Assembly (NCBI GenBank): GCA_028564705.1
Contig: JAPXFQ010001662.1
Location: forward strand, 7,810,001 to 7,874,000
Origin: Apricaphanius iberus
Lineage: Eukaryota > Chordata > Actinopteri > Cyprinodontiformes > Aphaniidae
Length of the DNA: 64,000 nt
Direction: 5' to 3'
The notes beneath the pieces were generated by a model. The model saw nothing but the letters and a program-made list of their open reading frames with translations, was not told the origin of the DNA and searched no databases. Numbering within the stretch: position 1 is the first letter of the stretch; the number at the start of each line of letters is the position of its first letter. Shown piece by piece: positions 45,412-57,283 of the stretch. A program made the position numbers and the translations under genes.

Positions 45412-48400
45412 ATGATGAATCAAATAAATGGATCTAGTGTTCCCTCGCCCGGACGCGGGTCACCGGGGCCCCACTCTGGAGCCAGGCCTGGAGGTGGGGC
45501 ACGTTGGCGAGCGCCTGGTGGCCGGGCCTTTTTCCATGGGGCCCGGCCGGGCTTAGCCCGAAGAGGAAACATGGGCCCCCCTTCCCATGAGCTCACCACC
45601 TGTGGGAGGGGCCATAGGGGTCGGGTGCCGTGCAAGACGGGCGGTGGCCGAAGGCGGGGACCTTGGCGGTCCGATCCTCGGCTGCAGAAGCTGGCTCTTG
45701 GGACGTGGAACGTCACCTCTCTGGTGGGGAAGGAGCCGGAGCTGGTGTGCGAGGCTGAGAGGTTCCGACTGGACATCGTCGGCCTTGCCTCGACGCATGG
45801 CTCTGGCTCTGGAACCCGTCTCCTCGAGAGGGGTTGGACTCTCTTCCACTCTGGAGTTGCTCCCGGTGAGAGGCGCCGAGCTGGGGTGGGCATACTTGTT
45901 GCCCCCCATCTCGGCGCCTGTACGTTGGGGTTTACCCCGGTGAGTGAGAGGGTAGCCTCCCTCCGCCTACGGGTGGGGGGACGGGTGCTGACTATTGTTT
46001 GTGCTTATGCACCGAACAGTAGATCAGACTACCCACCCTTCTTGGAGTCCTTGGAGGGGGTGCTGGAGAGTGCTCCTTCTGGAGACTCCCTCATTCTCCT
46101 GGGAGACTTCAACGCTCACGTTGGCAATGACAGTGAGACCTGGAGAGGCGTGGTTGGGCGGTATGGCCCCCCCGATCTGAACCCGAGCGGTGTTTTGTTG
46201 TTGGACTTCTGTGCTCGTCATGGATTGTCCATAACGAACACCATGTTCAAGCATAAGGGTGTTCATGTGTGCACTTGGCACCAGGACACCCTAGGCCGCG
46301 GCTCGATGATCGACCTGGTTGTCGTTTCATCTGACCTGCGGCCGCATGTTTTGGACACTCGGGTGAAGAGAGGGGCGGAGCTATCCACCGACCACTACCT
46401 GGTGGTGAGTTGGCTCCGGTGGTGGGGGAAGACGCCGGACAGACCTGGTAGGCCCAAACGTGTTGTGAGGGTCTGCTGGGAACGTCTGGCGGAGTCTCCT
46501 GTCAGAAGGGGTTTCAACTCTCACCTCCGACAGGACTTCAAACACGTCCCGGGGGAGGCGGGGGACATTGAGTCCGAATGGGCCATGTTCCGTGCCTCCA
46601 TTGTCGAAGCGGCTGACCGTAGTTGTGGCCGCAAGGTAGTTGGTGCCTGTCGTGGCGGCAACCCTCGAACCCGCTGGTGGACACCGGCGGTGAGGGATGC
46701 TGTCAAGCTGAAGAAGGAGTCCTATCGGGCCTTCTTGGCCTGTGGGACTCCGGAAGCAGCTGATAGGTACCGGCAGGCCAAGCGGAGTGCGGCTCGGATG
46801 GTCGCTGAGGCAAAAACTCGGGCGTGGGAGGAGTTTGGAGAGACCATGGAGAACGACTTCCGTATGGCTTCGAAGCGATTCTGGTCCACCATCCGGCGTC
46901 TCAGGGGGGGGAAGCGGTCTGCCGCCAACACTGTTTACAGTGGGGGCGGTGTGCTGCTGACCTCAACGCGGGACGTTTTGGGTCGGTGGATGGAATACTT
47001 CGAAGACCTCCTCAATCCCACCGACACGCCTTCCTGTTTGGAAGCAGAGTCTGGGGACTCTGGGACGGACTCTCCAATCTCTGGGGCTGAAGTCGCCGAG
47101 GTTGTTAAAAAGCTCCTCGGTGGTAAGGCTCCGGGGGTGGATGAGATTCGGCCGGAGTTCCTCAAGGCTCTGGATGTTGTAGGGCTGTGTTGGTTGACGC
47201 GGCTCTGCAATATTGCGTGGACATCGGGGGCAGTTCCCTTGGATTGGCAGACCGGGGTGGTGGTCCCCCTCTTTAAAAAGGGGGACCACAGAGTGTGTTC
47301 CAACTACAGGGGGATCACACTTCTGAGCCTCCCTGGTAAGGTCTATTCAGGGGTTCTGGAGAGGAGGGTACGACGGATAGTCGAACCTCGGATCCAGGAG
47401 GAACAATGCGGTTTTCGTCCTGGCCGTGGAACACTGGACCAGCTCTACACCCTCGGCAGGGTCCTGGAGGGTGCGTGGGAGTTCGCCCAACCAGTCTACA
47501 TGTGCTTTGTGGACTTGGAGAAGGCGTTCGACCGTGTCCCTCGGGGTGTCCTGTGGGGGGTACTCCGGGAGTATGGGGTACCAGGCCCTCTGATACGGGC
47601 TGTTAGGTCCCTATATGACCGGTGTCAGAGTCTGGTTCGCATTGCCGGCAGTAAGTCGGACTCGTTTCCAGTGAGAGTTGGACTCCGCCAAGGTTGCCCT
47701 TTATCACCGATCCTGTTCATAACGTTTATGGACAGGATTTCTAGGTGCAGCCAAGGTGTTGAGGGGATCCGTTTTGGTGACCTCAGGATCGGGTCTCTGC
47801 TTTTCGCAGATGATGTGGTCTTGTTGGCTTCGTCTGAACGTGATCTACAGCTCTCGTTGGAGCGGTTCGCAGCCGAGTGTGAAGCGGCTGGGATGAGGAT
47901 CAGCACCTCCAAATCCGAGACCATGGTCTTGAGTCGGAAAAGGGTAGGGTGCTCTCTTCGGGTTGGGGATGAGGTCCTTCCTCAAGTGGAGGAGTTTAGG
48001 TATCTGGGGGTCTTGTTCACGAATGAGGGAAAAATGGAGCGGGAGATCGATGGACGGATTGGTAGGGCGTCTGCAGTCATGCGGGCGCTGTACCGGTCTG
48101 TCGTGGTGAAGAGAGAGCTGAGTCGAAAGGCGAAGCTCTCGATTTACCGGTCGATCTACGTTCCTACCCTCATCTATGGTCACGAACGCTGGGTGGTGAC
48201 CGAAAGAACGAGATCACGGATACAGGCGGCTGAAATGAGTTTCCTCCGTAGGGTGGCTGGGCTCTCCCTTAGAGATAGGGTGAGAAGCTCGGTCATCCGG
48301 AGGGAGCTCAGAGTAGAGCCGCTGCTCCTCCACATCGAGAGGAGCCAGTTGAGGTGGCTCGGGCATCTAGTCAGGATGCCTCCTGGACGCCTCCCTGGTG

Positions 48401-48591
48401 AGGTGTTCCGGGCATGTCCCACCGGGAGGAGACCCAGGGGAAGACCCAGGACCCGTTGGAGAGATTATGTCTCCCAGCTGGCCTGGGAACGCCTCGGGAT
48501 TCCTCCCGAGGAGCTGGCCCAAGTGGCCGGGGAGAGGCAAGTCTGGGTCTCCTTGCTTAGGCTACTGCCCCCGCGACCCGACCCCGGATAA
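45412..48591 (+). CDS. Rex3-like ORF: endonuclease-reverse transcriptase
   Basis: This encodes a 1059-residue retrotransposon protein from the ATG at 45412. An upstream GTG in the same frame is not needed. The N-terminal basic Pro/Gly-rich part is followed by an APE-type endonuclease with [16 protein letters not shown] and STDHYLVVS. The reverse transcriptase has GVDEIRPEF, the NYRGITLL motif, the [11 protein letters not shown] block, [19 protein letters not shown] and the active site [10 protein letters not shown], then FRYLGVLFT. The C-terminal part ([10 protein letters not shown], then [10 protein letters not shown]) is typical of the clade. It should nick target DNA and copy its own RNA there. 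No stop or frameshift is present and all catalytic motifs are there, so it may be active. Codon and base use are much richer in G and C than the ZNF genes around it. Confidence 0.93.
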   Translation: MMNQINGSSVPSPGRGSPGPHSGARPGGGARWRAPGGRAFFHGARPGLARRGNMGPPSHELTTCGRGHRGRVPCKTGGGRRRGPWRSDPRLQKLALGTWNVTSLVGKEPELVCEAERFRLDIVGLASTHGSGSGTRLLERGWTLFHSGVAPGERRRAGVGILVAPHLGACTLGFTPVSERVASLRLRVGGRVLTIVCAYAPNSRSDYPPFLESLEGVLESAPSGDSLILLGDFNAHVGNDSETWRGVVGRYGPPDLNPSGVLLLDFCARHGLSITNTMFKHKGVHVCTWHQDTLGRGSMIDLVVVSSDLRPHVLDTRVKRGAELSTDHYLVVSWLRWWGKTPDRPGRPKRVVRVCWERLAESPVRRGFNSHLRQDFKHVPGEAGDIESEWAMFRASIVEAADRSCGRKVVGACRGGNPRTRWWTPAVRDAVKLKKESYRAFLACGTPEAADRYRQAKRSAARMVAEAKTRAWEEFGETMENDFRMASKRFWSTIRRLRGGKRSAANTVYSGGGVLLTSTRDVLGRWMEYFEDLLNPTDTPSCLEAESGDSGTDSPISGAEVAEVVKKLLGGKAPGVDEIRPEFLKALDVVGLCWLTRLCNIAWTSGAVPLDWQTGVVVPLFKKGDHRVCSNYRGITLLSLPGKVYSGVLERRVRRIVEPRIQEEQCGFRPGRGTLDQLYTLGRVLEGAWEFAQPVYMCFVDLEKAFDRVPRGVLWGVLREYGVPGPLIRAVRSLYDRCQSLVRIAGSKSDSFPVRVGLRQGCPLSPILFITFMDRISRCSQGVEGIRFGDLRIGSLLFADDVVLLASSERDLQLSLERFAAECEAAGMRISTSKSETMVLSRKRVGCSLRVGDEVLPQVEEFRYLGVLFTNEGKMEREIDGRIGRASAVMRALYRSVVVKRELSRKAKLSIYRSIYVPTLIYGHERWVVTERTRSRIQAAEMSFLRRVAGLSLRDRVRSSVIRRELRVEPLLLHIERSQLRWLGHLVRMPPGRLPGEVFRACPTGRRPRGRPRTRWRDYVSQLAWERLGIPPEELAQVAGERQVWVSLLRLLPPRPDPG

Positions 48592-48601
48592 GCGGAGGAA
48601 G

Positions 48602-48625
48602 ATGGATGGATGGATGGATGGATGG
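48602..48625 (+). repeat. GATG tail of the retrotransposon
   Basis: Six copies of ATGG form the 3' end of the element, directly before the second target duplication. RTE elements often end in such short tandem repeats and not in poly(A). Confidence 0.85.
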
Positions 48626-49143
48626 AACTTCTCACATGAGAAATCACACAGGGGAAAAGCCTTTCTCATGCGTGACCTGTGGAAAAGGGTTTGTTCGGAA
48701 ATCTCGTTTAATATATCACACGAGGAGTCACACAGGGGAGAAGCCTTTCTCATGTCCAACCTGTGAAAAAATGTTCACCACTAGAAGCAATTTAGCTGTT
48801 CACATGAGAAGTCACACTGGTGAGAAACCTTTCTCCTGCATAACCTGTGGAAAAGGTTTCACAATAAAAAGCAGTTTAACTCATCACATGAGAATTCACA
48901 CTGGTGAGAAGCCTTTCTCCTGCAAGTTTTGTGAAAAAACCTTTAGACAAAAATCTCATTTAATACCTCATCTGAAAACTCACACAGGTGAGGCAACGTA
49001 ATGTAATTTAGAAGGTAGAGTAATTATAGCTGGATCACTTTATTTAAATGTAACAGCGTAGTTTGAAAAAAAGAAACTCTTCACAGGGTTGGGGGGGTAT
49101 TATGCTTCTTTCAGGCACACAGTACAATTCTATAGCACACTCA

Positions 49144-49149
49144 AATAAA
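49144..49149 (+). terminator. Polyadenylation signal after gene D
   Basis: AATAAA about 140 bp after the final stop of gene D. It is the likely original 3' end signal of that gene. Confidence 0.45.
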
Positions 49150-49679
49150 ATTTTTACACTAAATCATTCTTAAAATCCCTTATATATCAAAATCCACCTT
49201 AAATTTTTTTTCCTTCTCATCACTTCTGTATTTGACGCCTTGATATTCGCCTGAGCCTCTTAAGCCCGCCTACCTTTTGTGAAACTCCCCCTGCAGAGCG
49301 TCATACACCGGCTATCATCATGGTATGCGCATGGAGTTGACTCAGATAGTTTACAGAAATGTTCATTGTGTTGCATTTTAGTATTTAGGGGGGGAAAAAT
49401 TACATTGGTGAACAATGGCAACACTGGAGATTGTAACACGACACGCAAATGATCCGACCCTGAAAGTGGGGATTTTGAAGAACCAGAGGAAATTCAGAGG
49501 CTTTTACAAGACGTGTTGGCTTTGTTATATTTAACCTCCTTGTCACCCTTTTATAAATGTTAATCACTATGAAGCTATGTTTTGCATTGAAATCACAAAT
49601 GTAGAGAGAAATTAAGCTACGTTTTGCACTGAAACCATAAATTCAAACAACTATGAAGCTTTGTTTTGCAATTCAACCA

Positions 49680-49714
49680 TAACCATTGTGAATTTCTCTT
49701 GGAGATGAATAAAG

Positions 49715-49782
<68 letters not shown>

Positions 49783-49890
49783 CATCCATCCATCCATCCA
49801 TCCATCCATCCATCCATCCATCCATCCATCCATCCATCCATCCATCCATCCATCCATCCATCCATCCATCCATCCATCCATCCATCCATA
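49680..49890 (+). repeat. LINE-type 3' tail with long TCTA/TCCA microsatellite
   Basis: The sequence 'ggagatgaataaagtatc' passes into about 17 copies of TCTA (49715-49782) and then about 27 copies of TCCA (to 49889). The 'aataaagtatctatctatc' start is the 3' tail of a common fish LINE. The switch from TCTA to TCCA is a single step. The 84-codon frame across it is repeat translation, not a gene. Confidence 0.8.
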
Positions 49891-52800
49891 AAAGCACAGA
49901 AATGTAAAGCTACCTTTTGAAGTCGGAGTTAGTAATGCCAAGTCACTGTTGTTACTTGTAAAGATCCGATGGAGTAGCCTCACCTTTAGGGCCAATCTAC
50001 TTATTAATCCACTATCAAAAAGGCTTTTGCTGAGAAATCAGTTCTCTGTGAAGTGATTTGTGCCAAGATAACAGAACTTTTTCGCACTTGGATTGTTTCC
50101 ATAGATGAAGTCCAAACTTTTATCCTTACAATTAAACTAAACTAAATATAGCAGCTGTAGGCGCAGCGGCTCGTTTGCTGAGTAAGCTATATCAGGTAGG
50201 AGGAGGAGATGGGTGGAAAAGGGGAGATAGGTGGGAGAAGGTGTTTCAGCACCCCTAGTAACTACCAGCAGAGACTCAAAGTGGATGTGTCAAAGCAACA
50301 CTTCAGGTATGTTTTTAATGAGGAAATAACATGTTATCAAGATGTTACACGGTAAAAAGTAAATTTTGCATAATTGCCCCTCCCCCCAACTGAAATACAG
50401 ACCAAAATTCACTTTATTCTGATTTGTTTTTTGATTTAAAAGGGAATTATTTTCAGTGAGATAAAAATAAAGTGTCTTAGGTAGATTTTAACTTAAACGT
50501 TTTTTGAGGGTTCTTTTCTAGTGAAATTGTGTTAGGGTAACAATAGGTTTAAATTGTTTCAAATTTAGATTGTTGTATCTTTCAATATGAAAGCTTGGTC
50601 GATAAATGGATACTTTATTAACTGCAGATCATTGTTTTGTTTTAGCAATAACAACAAGAGCAATGTGTATATACAAGTATAAAACATGCAGGGCAAGCAG
50701 GTAGTCTACTATCAGCTTCTGTGCATTCACTCAGTACACACATACAAATAAGTAGGGGAAAAATAGTTTTTATGTTTTTCTTTAATTTTACTTATACTGT
50801 GTTTTGCATTTATTTATAATTTTGCTTGTAGGCTAAATTATACAGCTTAATATATTCACATTTAGTTACACATGATTTACTCATTGGGATTAATATCAGT
50901 TAGTGAATTCTCTTCATGTCATTCTAAATACTGACTTGAAGAGGGTGAATATTTATGCCATCTCTCAGTTTCTGTTAGATGTTTTTATCATTTTGAATAA
51001 GTTTTTGTTGAAAAAGTTTTTGTTGTTGTCATAATCTTCTTTTCTGTCATGATTGATTTGTAAAAGCAAAAAAAGCTTTAGTGTGTTGTGTGGTTTAGTG
51101 GTTTAGACTGGTGCCCCATGTCCAGAGCAAACTTTCCAAATGTCCCTCCCCCTTTCCATATTACCCACCTTTAATGAAGGCCAGAAAACCTTTTTAACAA
51201 GTATGTTTTTAAATGATTGAAAGTAAAAGACTTAATGCCGTAATTTATTAAATTTACTTTCACAGCCATCACTTATGTATTACAACACTAACCAGCATTC
51301 GTTCATTGTTCTAATGGCAATAATGTTTTATGTTTCTAATGTTTTCTTTTGGTTACTTTATACTAAAATACACGTAACTAAATGTATCTGTAAATAAATT
51401 AATCACACATCCAGTAATTGAATTGCTGCTGCTGTTAAAAAAAAAAAATAACAACAGTAATGCCAACTGATTTTGACTGACTTGATAAAAGTAAAAATTA
51501 GAACAGAAAGTAGAAAACATCCAGTTGAACAATTAGTGTGAAGAAGAATCTGCAGTCACAATTGTTCACAATCCGTGAATCATTTGTCATTTCCATTTCA
51601 GACCCACAAGTCAAAAAAATAAACATTTTTTTTTTTATACAAAAATAGAAAAAAGCTTGTGTTTTTCAATCCATGTATAATTAAAATCCAAAAAGTAAAT
51701 GATTATTTTGTTTTTTTTAATTAAACAAAACGTGAAAAACGCTTTATTTCACTTGTGTAAATGTTTAGTCTCAGATAAAAAAAGAAATAAAAAAAAAGAG
51801 TCCCTGTGAAAGAATTGGTTTTTAATATTTAATTGCTGGATAGTTCATGATCAGCTGAAAAAAACAGCAGAAACTACCTTTTGAAGCGCATTGTGGCATG
51901 TATTCACTCTTTCAGGCAAATATGAGTTTTCAGTTGTAATTTCCTGAACAAAAAACATCAGCAGTAGCTCAACATGAGGTGGGGAGGGGGCAAGATGTGG
52001 GGTACACCCTGGACAGATCGCCAGTCCATCGCAGGGCAACACAGAGACAGACAGGATAAACAACCATATAAATCATTGTAAAATCATTCCAGGCAATCTA
52101 ATTGGGTGACTAAACGGACGCTGAATCAATGACTAGTAAATACAATAAAATTATTCAAGTTTTAAAATGTTATTCCATATTGTACACTACATTACTTGTT
52201 AATTTAATCCAAGTTAACATATCTTTTATATTTTTTTAAAATATACAATAAGATACAAAATGTGCATCTGTGTGTTGTGAAAGTCTTTAGCAGTAGTAGC
52301 AGCCTTTATTCCAGACACTTATTCCAATACAAACCCCCCCCCACAAAATGAAAAGTTCAAATAAAAATATGTATGAATTAATGCAACCTCTAATGCAGGC
52401 TGGTGTTTTTTTCTAATTTCTTGAAGGTCCTCAAATTAAAGTGATTACACTCTGTAGATACAATTTCTCCAACTTAAGACTTTTCTGAAAGGAGAAATAT
52501 ACGACGAGAATGTATATATGTATATGGATATATGATGGACCTGAAACAACCCCTCATTTCAGCAGTGCTGAGTAGCTGGTAGTCCTTAATTATGAGATTG
52601 CCCACTGCCTGGTCCAACTCAAGTTTCCTGAAAAACGTATTGGTTAAAAATGAAATGATCAAGATCATGCATTCACTGAGAATAATGTGAACATGAGGGA
52701 GTTGCACAATGTTAGTATAACCTGTATTTATCCCTGATGCATTTGAATGAAAGTATCTTATGGAGGACCATCTCTGCTAAAATTGACAAAAAATAAAGAA

Positions 52801-53140
52801 ATAAAGGTGTAAAAAATAAACTTATTTAAGCATTTATTTCCAGATTTATTTATTTGTTTACATATAAATGTATTTATTTATACTTATTTCTTGACAATTT
52901 TTGCAGAGATGATCTTCCATAGTATCTAAGTCCAGTTGAACAAATGTGACATTTGTGTGCAGGAAACAGTATGAATAAGTTAAGATAATTTCAGTAAATT
53001 TTGAAATAGACCGATAGACTGATATATCAAGCAGAAACCGAGGAACAGGATGAAACAAGGAAATAAAATTTAAAAAAGGAATAGATGTGTGCAAAAATAG
53101 GTACATAAGTCACAAGGTTAACCTTCTTTCGGCTCCATTT
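49891..53140. other. Gene-free AT-rich stretch
   Basis: No exon is recognised. A segment at about 52003-52065 (ggtacaccctggacagatcg, then ccagtccatcgcagggc) matches the 3' part of a common fish LINE/SINE. Elsewhere there are only AT-rich sequence and short frames. Confidence 0.5.
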
Positions 53141-53144
53141 CAGT

Positions 53145-53375
53145 CAAGCAACATTTATTTCAGTTTGGGGTTGTTTTCTTTTACCAATGCCATTTTACTT
53201 TTGAATGAATTATATAATAATAAGTGTATATCCATATATTGGGAGTCAATGGGGGCAGAAGTTTGCCACCTGTAACGAGGCAGCATCTGTCCCAAAACTT
53301 TTTAATTTAACCATGTTTTGTTATGAAACATTGCCAATTCTCCCCTCCGAGTTCAGAACTCCACACCAGTACAGT
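53145..53375 (+). repeat. Solo arm of the 6.16-kb inverted element
   Basis: The order 'tatatccatatattgggagtc', 'gccacctgtaac', 'taaccatgttttgttatgaaac' matches 6260-6400 and 43360-43470. Only one arm is present, so it is a solo copy or a deleted element. Confidence 0.6.
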
Positions 53376-53979
53376 CTTCAGGACGCCACACGCCGCCAGG
53401 CAGACAGTCTTCCTCTTTGCGAGTGGTTTCATCCTTGACAATTTATTCTCGTCCACATAGCAATATACTTAAGTCCAGCGAGTTGTCTCGTCTGATTTGA
53501 GCGAATAGTCTGTTAGGAACGAGCGCTGTTCGTATCCTCTAGCAGCTGCTAGAGGCTTGGCTTTCACCTTGCCAAAAACAAAATTTCTGTGGGCGGTCCA
53601 AAGCTAGGTAGGCGAGGCTATGAATGCTAAATAATAGCATTATGGCATATGGTTGTTGGGCTTTTTCAAACTCAACACATTTTCTGGTCTCTTTTCTTCA
53701 TGTAACTGGTTGAGGGATTGGAGTTTCTATAAAAATGTCATATGTAGCATGCTTTCAGAACACAGAGTGACTGATTTTGATTAAAGAAAAATATGTTTTT
53801 CAAGATTTTGAGTGAAGGAGAACTTTAACAGAACTAAAAACAGAATTGGCGTGCAGTGCACAGTGTCCGAACAACATGGACTGATAAACAGTAATACCCA
53901 TTGTGTGGTATTAGATATAATAAAATACAATACTTACAACAGATTCTATGGACTGTGTTTCAGCATCAAGACGGTGAGG

Positions 53980-54811
53980 ACACCATCCAGTACTGCAATA
54001 CATTGGTATATTTGCTTAAGACATTGAACATAAAGCATGGAAGAGAGGGGAGACGGAGTAAAAACAGATCTTTAACACAAGCTTGCATCATGCTGGAGAG
54101 ATGAATGTCTGAGGAGCTTTCTCCCTCAGTCCCCTCAATAATAGACTGTGCACTATTCAGTGCGAGGGCCATGACCTCAGCTGGGGTACACGCTTCTGGA
54201 GGGGGGGCCCCCCCCACCGGCTGCAGCAGCTGCAGCCTTCTTTTTGGTGGCTAAATTATCCAATGCCATTTGGGGTTTGATCTTTTAAAACTGAGTTCTA
54301 ATTAGATTCACATCTTACCGTTTTGAAGAATATTCTTGTATTTAATCTTCACTTGCTGCCAGGACCGTTTCGTTCCACTGATGTTGCTCCTGAAATCAGG
54401 CATTATGAATAAATATATTTACATATTAGCTTTTGTCTAGGGTAGACTGATGTAATCAACATTCTTTCCTCTTTATGAATATTTTAAAACAGCCTTAAAC
54501 TACCTTACATCTGGTAACAAAATACACATGTAAAAGGAAATGCCATACGGACAAGATTACACGTTTTAATGGCTTGACACGGTTCTCATCTGGTTGTTGA
54601 ATATTTTTGCTGCTCAACACAAAGGTTACTAAAATCGTGTTCTTACACATTTAACCTATCTGCGATTTTTTGCCATGCAGCCTCACGAGCTTTGATGATG
54701 CAGCCGGTATTCCCTTTTTGAGTTATGATGCCTTTCTAATCCCTTGTAGCTATGAATTAATAATTCTTGCTCCGCCTTGGAGAAGAACGCAGCTCTTTCC
54801 TTTGCTTCCAT
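53980..54811 (-). pseudogene. Harbinger MYB-like gene relic (3 exons seen)
   Basis: Read on the minus strand, exon 1 starts at the ATG at 54811 (MEAKERAAFFSKAEQEL...). It is frameshifted midway, ends EAAWQKIADRLN and meets a gtaaga donor near 54646. Exon 2 (54389-54319) encodes SGTKRSWQQVKIKYKNILQ and ends at gtaag. Exon 3 (from 54250) carries an Ala/Gly/Pro stretch, then TPAEVMALALN and a C-terminal tail. This order (SANT/MYB-like helix, WQQVKxKYKNI, TPAE) matches the MYB-like partner protein of Harbinger transposons, which is widespread in fish genomes. The frameshift in exon 1 marks it as decayed. No Harbinger transposase was seen. Confidence 0.6.
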
Positions 54812-55639
54812 TCTCACTTATGTTATGTCGATTGATGTAGCATGGAGCACATGAGCCTGGCTTGTTAAGCCTGGCTTGAATCAGCAAGGATTGAATGTAC
54901 CTGAGTTTGATTGGTGGAACTGAATAAGCCTTGGGTGACCTGTTAGGCTAATTCAAGTGAAGATGTTTCAAATGAGCCTCGATTTTATTTTAGTTTTTTA
55001 ACCTTGCTTTTGTTGAATACCATTCTGGTAAGCCTCAGTCCTTTCCATTGTCACTTAACTCAATTGTAATGTTGCATTTTAAAATTAGCTTTTAAAAACA
55101 AATTAATCTAATAAATATGTGAATTTTGAAAACCATCTTCTGCCTCAGTTTATAGTGGAGTGAAACTGTGTGTCCTTATTGTATGGAACACCAAAGTGCT
55201 CAAAATTAAATGAATAAATAAAAGCTTATGATAAAAATGAATAAATAATAGACAAACATACAATGAAAATTCTCATTATGAAATATTTTCATTTTCCTTT
55301 GAAAATGCATTTATTAATATAAAACGTTATTTAATGGTTTAAAAAAAGAGAGTCTCTGGTCCATTCAGACCAGAACCTCTCAACATAAGAATAGTTTCTT
55401 CCCCTTTGCTGTTGAACTCTTGAACAATAACCCGAACACTGTTCCCACCACCTGCTCTGTCTCAGTCACATGATCCATATTGTGTTTTTTCCCCCTGTCT
55501 GATTTGCACTGATCATTACTTGTACTCTTTGTACATATTAATCTTTATAATTCTTCATATAATCTGCATTTATCTATTACTATTCAGATGACTGTCACTT
55601 ATCACACCCTGCTGGTGATGTGCAGCATTAACACGGTTA
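54812..55639. other. Gene-free stretch
   Basis: No exon is seen. Positions 55350-55480 ('cattcagaccagaacctc', 'tagtttcttccccttt') look like the 3' part of a fish LINE. The class is uncertain. Confidence 0.4.
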
Positions 55640-56460
55640 TAGCATCTCAGTCAATTCTGACTTGTACATTCCAGTAATTTTGTGTTACCAGTGAACAGGA
55701 AGGAGCAGGATCCATGATTGTGCATGTCAGTGCTTTTGGCCGTTTCAGGAGAACGTCTTCTTTGATAGGAAGTAAAGTCCTGAAATTGGCTAATCGGCAC
55801 AAAGAAGTTCCTGTTCTCGAGGTAGGATTTGAACCAGTCAAGTACCATACCAAAGAGTACGGCCAAGTTCTCACGACGATCCAATAATATGTCATGATAT
55901 ATAGGTCTAATAGTACCAGTACTGTGGTTTTAACACAGTCAGTATTTATACGGATATCATTGAAAACTTTGACGAGGGTTGTCTTGGTGATGTGGTGCCT
56001 ATGAAAACCAGACTGATAAATAACAAAGCAGTTGTTAATTGTTAGGAAGCTTTTTAACTGTTGGAACACAGCTTTTGCAATAACTTTACAGAAAAATGGG
56101 AGATTAGAGATTGGTCTGTAGTTTTGCATCAACGTGCTGTCTAGGTTCTTCTTTTTTAGTATTGGCTTGATAACTGCTGTTTTAGAGCTTGTGGGAAAAC
56201 ACCTGATTGGAGGGATAAGTTAACTATTTGGATCAGATCCACCCTGATGGCTGGGAGGACCTTTTTTTAGAAAACCTGTTGGTAGGATATGCAGCAGGTG
56301 GCAGAGTTTAGCTTGTCAATAATTTCATCAAAACTTGATTGATTTATTGTTTGAAAATCTGTAATTTTCTCTGCATGGGTGTTAATTGGGCTCAATGTTG
56401 GTACTGGGGTTGAAACTGATGTACTGACTGACTTTCTGATGTTCAAGATCATTTTGTGTT
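55640..56460 (-). pseudogene. L2-like LINE reverse transcriptase fragment
   Basis: The minus strand reads QNYRPISNLPFFCKVIAKAV, then YQSGFHRHHITKT and TVLVLLDL, the conserved early blocks of an L2/Maui-type reverse transcriptase. After a frame change it gives VLDWFKSYLENR. The preceding frame (56267-56452) fits the linker before the RT. Frameshifts and missing catalytic blocks show it is dead. Confidence 0.7.
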
Positions 56461-57050
56461 AGGCTTCTAATAATAAAGCTGGCCCATTAGTTCTTCAGAT
56501 TTTGGAGGTATAGTGGCTTTTCGCTGGCATGCAAAAGAAATGCATACGGTAAAATAAAAAGAGGAGACACAGGAATGTAAAAACAAAGAATGAACGTAAT
56601 AGGGAAAAGGAAAAACAAAATATATAAATTTCGTCGCAAAAATACATGTATAGGAAAAGGAAAAAAAAATGTATTGATCAAAATGATCATAATATGGAAA
56701 AGAAAAAACAAAACATGTACATTTCTTCTTAAAAATGCCTGTATAAAGAAAAGAAAAACTATATATATATTTCTGTTTTATTTTTAATTATGCCAATTTT
56801 GGTCCTCCATAGTTTTTAGTCATCTGTGTCTGATATGTGTGATTTACCATTTAATTTTAAATGTCTGTTAAATGTGTAACTGTGTGCCAAAACAATGCTT
56901 CCAATTCTAACATCTTATGTGTGATTAATCTATGGTTTGTTTCACTACGTGAATTTAGTTAGTAAAATAGATAAAGTTTCAATTATATTCTAATGTATCC
57001 AGTATAACTGCATAATAAATGTGGGGATTGAGGCGGAGGTTTTAGATTTT
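56461..57050. other. Gene-free AT-rich stretch
   Basis: Purine-rich segments recur at 56520-56770 ('ggaaaaggaaaaa'). No gene or element is recognised. Confidence 0.4.
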
Positions 57051-57059
57051 TAGTTTTTT

Positions 57060-57283
57060 TGGAGCGGAACCTAAAATCGTTCGGTTTCTTCCGTGGAGTC
57101 ACAGTGAAACACACAAGGGACAGAGCACAAATGTTTCCCTTTGTTTACTGTAGCTGTGAAACTGCTGCTGAAGAAACAATCATAGGTTGAAAGAAATCGT
57201 CTTAAAGTTGGAGGAATAGATGGATGATCAGCGCAGACTGCTGGAAAGTACCCCGGTCCCCCTGACCATCTTACACCGGACAG
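57060..57283 (+). CDS. ZNF first exon without a finger exon in the window
   Basis: The 5' UTR block (gcggaacctaaaatcg, then cgtggagtcacagtgaaacac) matches those at 13.2, 31.0 and 34.7 kb. The upstream half of the exon is decayed by stops, but the ATG at 57220 opens 21 codons plus one base (MDDQRRLLESTPV...HRT), ending at the donor gtaaaa at 57284. Length (64 nt from the ATG) and phase 1 equal the gene C first exon. No finger exon follows before 64000, so the partner is beyond the window or lost. Coding status is uncertain. Confidence 0.5.

Larger units (their letters stand above)
45171..48625 (+). mobile_element. Full-length Rex3-like RTE retrotransposon
   Basis: The element fills the gap between the two 17-bp target duplications. 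It has a 5' leader (45171-45411) with a 58-bp tandem duplication, one long open reading frame (45412-48591) and a short 3' end running into a GATG repeat tail (48602-48625). The clade call rests on the protein and on that tail, which is typical of Rex3 in fishes. Rex3 copies are usually 5'-truncated, so a full-length one with an open frame and perfect target duplication is notable and probably recent. It lies in the same orientation as the broken ZNF gene. Confidence 0.88.
43801..49001 (+). pseudogene. ZNF gene D: broken 15-finger exon
   Basis: The finger exon starts after gtctttgtgtccag in phase 1 and reads DLPQCCNSKEEVVLSEL, then DEPEPQQMKREQ and QQIKEED, the family's acidic linker. At about 43966-43972 one base is missing relative to the family pattern (LCISQ), and the frame stops at 43997. 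The next frame carries on with KEQLVLKQETDD. Eleven fingers follow (from about 44270). The eleventh is split by a Rex3-like LINE at 45171-48625, after its first zinc-binding His. The second His and fingers 12-15 resume at 48643 and end at a stop at 49001. Without the insert the fingers are in frame. An AATAAA lies at 49144. The first-exon candidates upstream are also damaged, so it is a pseudogene. Confidence 0.85.

Noticed and set aside
45420..48422. Several long open frames on the minus strand and in the other + frames across the retrotransposon
   Set aside because: They are by-products of GC-rich coding sequence. Only the 45412-48591 frame carries endonuclease and reverse transcriptase motifs.
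48465..48766. Minus-strand and alternative-frame reading across the LINE/ZNF junction as a fusion gene
   Set aside because: The junction is explained exactly by the 17-bp target duplication and GATG tail. The apparent fusion frame is repeat translation joined to zinc fingers.
49666..49995. Open frames of repeated tetrapeptides on both strands
   Set aside because: Pure translation of TCTA/TCCA microsatellites.
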